Source: Actinomycetota bacterium
GTDB taxonomy: Bacteria; Actinomycetota; Thermoleophilia; Gaiellales; Gaiellaceae
Reading direction: 5' to 3'
Assembly: GCA_005885565.1 (NCBI GenBank)
Contig: VAXK01000220.1
Location: 1 to 15,046, forward strand
DNA length: 15,046 nt
Shown: in pieces, positions 13,396 to 15,046 of the stretch
Numbering within the stretch: position 1 is the stretch's first letter
Layout: each line of letters starts with the position of its first letter
The notes under the pieces: generated by a model
What the model was told of the DNA's origin: nothing
What the model saw: the letters and a program-made list of their open reading frames with translations, nothing else
Database searches by the model: none
Position numbers and translations under genes: made by a program

Positions 13396-14031
13396 ATGCG
13401 CTTTCCGGTCGTCCTCTTCGACCTCGACGGCACGCTGATCGACTCCGGCGCGATGATCCTCGCGTCGTTCCGGCACGCGACGCGGACCGTGCTTGCGCGC
13501 GAGATCCCGGACGAGGCGCTTCTCGCGCACGTCGGCGGCGCGACGCTCGACGACCAGATGCGTGCGCTCGACCCGACCCGCGTCGACGATCTCGTCGCGA
13601 GCTACCGCGAGCACAACCTTCCGCTCCACGACGAGCTCCAGCCGTGCGCCGGCGTCGTCGAGGCGCTTGAGCGGCTGCACGAGGAGGGACGGCGGCTCGG
13701 GATCGTGACCGCCAAGCGGCAGGTCACCGTCGGGCTCGCGTTCCGCGTCCTGCCGCTCGCGCACCTCTTCGACGCGGTCGTCGCGAGCGACGACGTCGAG
13801 CGCAACAAGCCGTATCCCGACGGGATACTGCGCGCGCTCGAGCTGCTCGACGCCCGACCCGACGAGGCCGCGTGCGTCGGCGACTCGCCGTTCGACGTCG
13901 AGGCGGCGAAGCGGGCAGGCGTCTACGCCGTCGCGGTCGGCTGGGGCGGGATCCACACGCGCGAGCGGCTCGAGGCGACCGGGCCGGACGCCTTCGTCGA
14001 GCGCGCGGAGGAGCTCCTTGGCCGTCTCTAG
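13396..14031 (+). CDS. HAD-family phosphatase (phosphoglycolate phosphatase / PpaX-like)
   Basis: This 211-residue haloacid dehalogenase-type hydrolase has a helical cap. The four HAD motifs are clear: FDLDGTLIDSG (nucleophile Asp and acid Asp near residues 8-10), IVTAKRQ (motif II Thr), the Lys of NKPYPDG (motif III) and VGDSPFDVEAAKRAG (motif IV, Mg-binding acids). Closest in style to phosphoglycolate phosphatase and pyrophosphatase PpaX; the substrate cannot be assigned. ATG at 13396 starts right before the first strand (MRFPVVLFDLDGT) and lies 7 nt after a TAGCAT -10 box. The end overlaps the ligA start by 14 bp, so ligA translation is probably coupled to it. Confidence 0.92.
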   Translation: MRFPVVLFDLDGTLIDSGAMILASFRHATRTVLAREIPDEALLAHVGGATLDDQMRALDPTRVDDLVASYREHNLPLHDELQPCAGVVEALERLHEEGRRLGIVTAKRQVTVGLAFRVLPLAHLFDAVVASDDVERNKPYPDGILRALELLDARPDEAACVGDSPFDVEAAKRAGVYAVAVGWGGIHTRERLEATGPDAFVERAEELLGRL

Positions 14032-15046
14032 CGCGAGCGTCCGGAAGCGCGTCGAGGAGCTCCGGAAGCTCGTCGACTACCACCTGTATCGCTACCACGT
14101 CCTCGACGACCCGGAGATCTCCGACGCCGAGTTCGACCGCCTCTGGGACGAGCTGCTCGTCCTGGAGCGCGAGCATCCCGAGCTCCAGACGCCGAACTCG
14201 CCGACGCAGCGGGTCGGCGCGCCGCCCTCGGACAAGTTCGAGAAGGTCGACCACCCGACGCCGATGGGGTCGCTCGAGAAGGTCACGACCGACGAAGGGC
14301 TCGAGAAGTGGCACGACGACGTCTGCAAGCGACTCGGCACGAGCGACGTCGCCTACGTCACCGAGCCGAAGATCGACGGGCTCTCCATCAACCTGATCTA
14401 CGAGGACGGCGTGTTCGTGCGCGGCGCAACGCGCGGCGACGGAAGGCGCGGCGAGGACGTCACGCCCAACCTCCGCACCATCAAGGCGATCTCCATGCGC
14501 ATGCAGCTCGAGGGCCGCGAGACGCCGCCGCCGCTCCTCGAGGTGCGCGGCGAGGTCTACCTGCCGCTCTCGGGCTTCAACGAGCTCAACCAGCGCCTGG
14601 TCGCGGAGGGGAAGAAGCCGACGCCGAACCCGCGCAACGCCGCCGCGGGCTCGCTGCGCCAGAAGGACTCGACGATCACAGCGCAGAGACCGCTGTCGAT
14701 CTGGGTCCACGGCCTCGGCGTGCGCGACGGCCTCCCGGTCGAGGGACATTGGGCCGCCCTCGAGTGGCTCCGGGCGCACGGCTTCCGCACGAACCCGTTC
14801 GCGGAGCGCCACGAGGACGTCGCCTCCGTCGCGGAGGCCTGCCGTGTCTGGGAGACCAGGCGCGTGGAGCTCGACTACGAGATCGACGGGATCGTGATCA
14901 AGGTCGACGCGTTCGACCAGCAGCGGCGCCTCGGCTCCCTGCACGAGCGGCCGCGCTGGGCGCGGGCCTACAAGTGGGCGCCGCTGACCGCGACCACGCG
15001 GCTGAACCGGATCCTCATCCGCGTCGGCCGCACGGGCGCGCTCAAC
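14018..15046 (+). CDS. ligA: NAD-dependent DNA ligase, N-terminal part (3' truncated by window)
   Basis: This is the first 343 residues of NAD+-dependent DNA ligase, the essential enzyme that seals nicks in replication and repair. The N-terminal Ia domain (VDYHLYRYHVLDDPEISDAEFDRLWDELL), SPTQRVG, HPTPMGSLEKV, the adenylation motif EPKIDG with the catalytic Lys, GDGRRGEDVTPN, EVRGEVYLP and IDGIVIKVD are all present. The frame runs off the window at the start of the OB fold (ILIRVGRTGALN). The start is a rare TTG at 14018, supported by an excellent GGAGG (14007-14011) at 6-nt spacing; the gene begins inside the HAD gene, whose stop is at 14029-14031. No defects are seen. Confidence 0.97.
   Translation, partial: MAVSSASVRKRVEELRKLVDYHLYRYHVLDDPEISDAEFDRLWDELLVLEREHPELQTPNSPTQRVGAPPSDKFEKVDHPTPMGSLEKVTTDEGLEKWHDDVCKRLGTSDVAYVTEPKIDGLSINLIYEDGVFVRGATRGDGRRGEDVTPNLRTIKAISMRMQLEGRETPPPLLEVRGEVYLPLSGFNELNQRLVAEGKKPTPNPRNAAAGSLRQKDSTITAQRPLSIWVHGLGVRDGLPVEGHWAALEWLRAHGFRTNPFAERHEDVASVAEACRVWETRRVELDYEIDGIVIKVDAFDQQRRLGSLHERPRWARAYKWAPLTATTRLNRILIRVGRTGALN

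Overview
The window looks chromosomal, from a high-GC actinobacterium. The rpoA–rplQ and truA genes, strong G/C preference at third codon positions, GTG/TTG starts and apparent leaderless promoters all fit Actinomycetota. A deep lineage such as Thermoleophilia is my guess from the flavour of the RpoA, L17 and LigA proteins; it is not proven here.

Layout. At the left edge are the 3' end of rpoA and complete rplQ. At the right edge are truA, a HAD phosphatase gene and the 5' part of ligA. Between rplQ and truA, which usually sit together in actinobacteria, lie about 11 kb of accessory DNA. Most of that is a ribosomal-peptide (RiPP) gene cluster of the TOMM / linear azol(in)e type, followed by a small membrane ORF and a VIT-type membrane protein.

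The leftward operon (about 7800 to 779) starts from a recognisable promoter (TTGACA, 18 bp, TAAGCT). It encodes a 118-residue precursor peptide with a Cys/Ser/Thr core, an E1/ThiF-like leader-binding partner, a YcaO cyclodehydratase, a SagB-type azoline dehydrogenase, an SDR, a cytochrome P450 and a flavin amine oxidase. After the precursor the genes are 8-12 nt apart or overlap. The rightward operon (7930 to 11592) encodes a Rieske non-heme iron oxygenase, an alpha/beta hydrolase and a 646-residue protein that appears to fuse a DMATS-like (ABBA) prenyltransferase domain to a squalene-cyclase-like alpha/alpha-barrel.

The simplest reading: the E1-like protein captures the leader, YcaO and SagB convert core Cys/Ser/Thr residues to azoles, and the redox enzymes plus the prenyltransferase/cyclase fusion tailor the peptide. 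The peptide has one Trp, just before the core, and no Tyr, which makes that Trp the obvious candidate prenyl acceptor. No lanthipeptide-type dehydratase, thiopeptide cyclase, dedicated exporter or recognisable leader protease is in the window. The product would be a heavily oxidised, possibly terpenylated azole peptide of a kind I do not recognise.

Outside the cluster, the truA start lies inside mutually exclusive hairpins, and a duplicated pair of palindromic motifs fills the truA–HAD gap.
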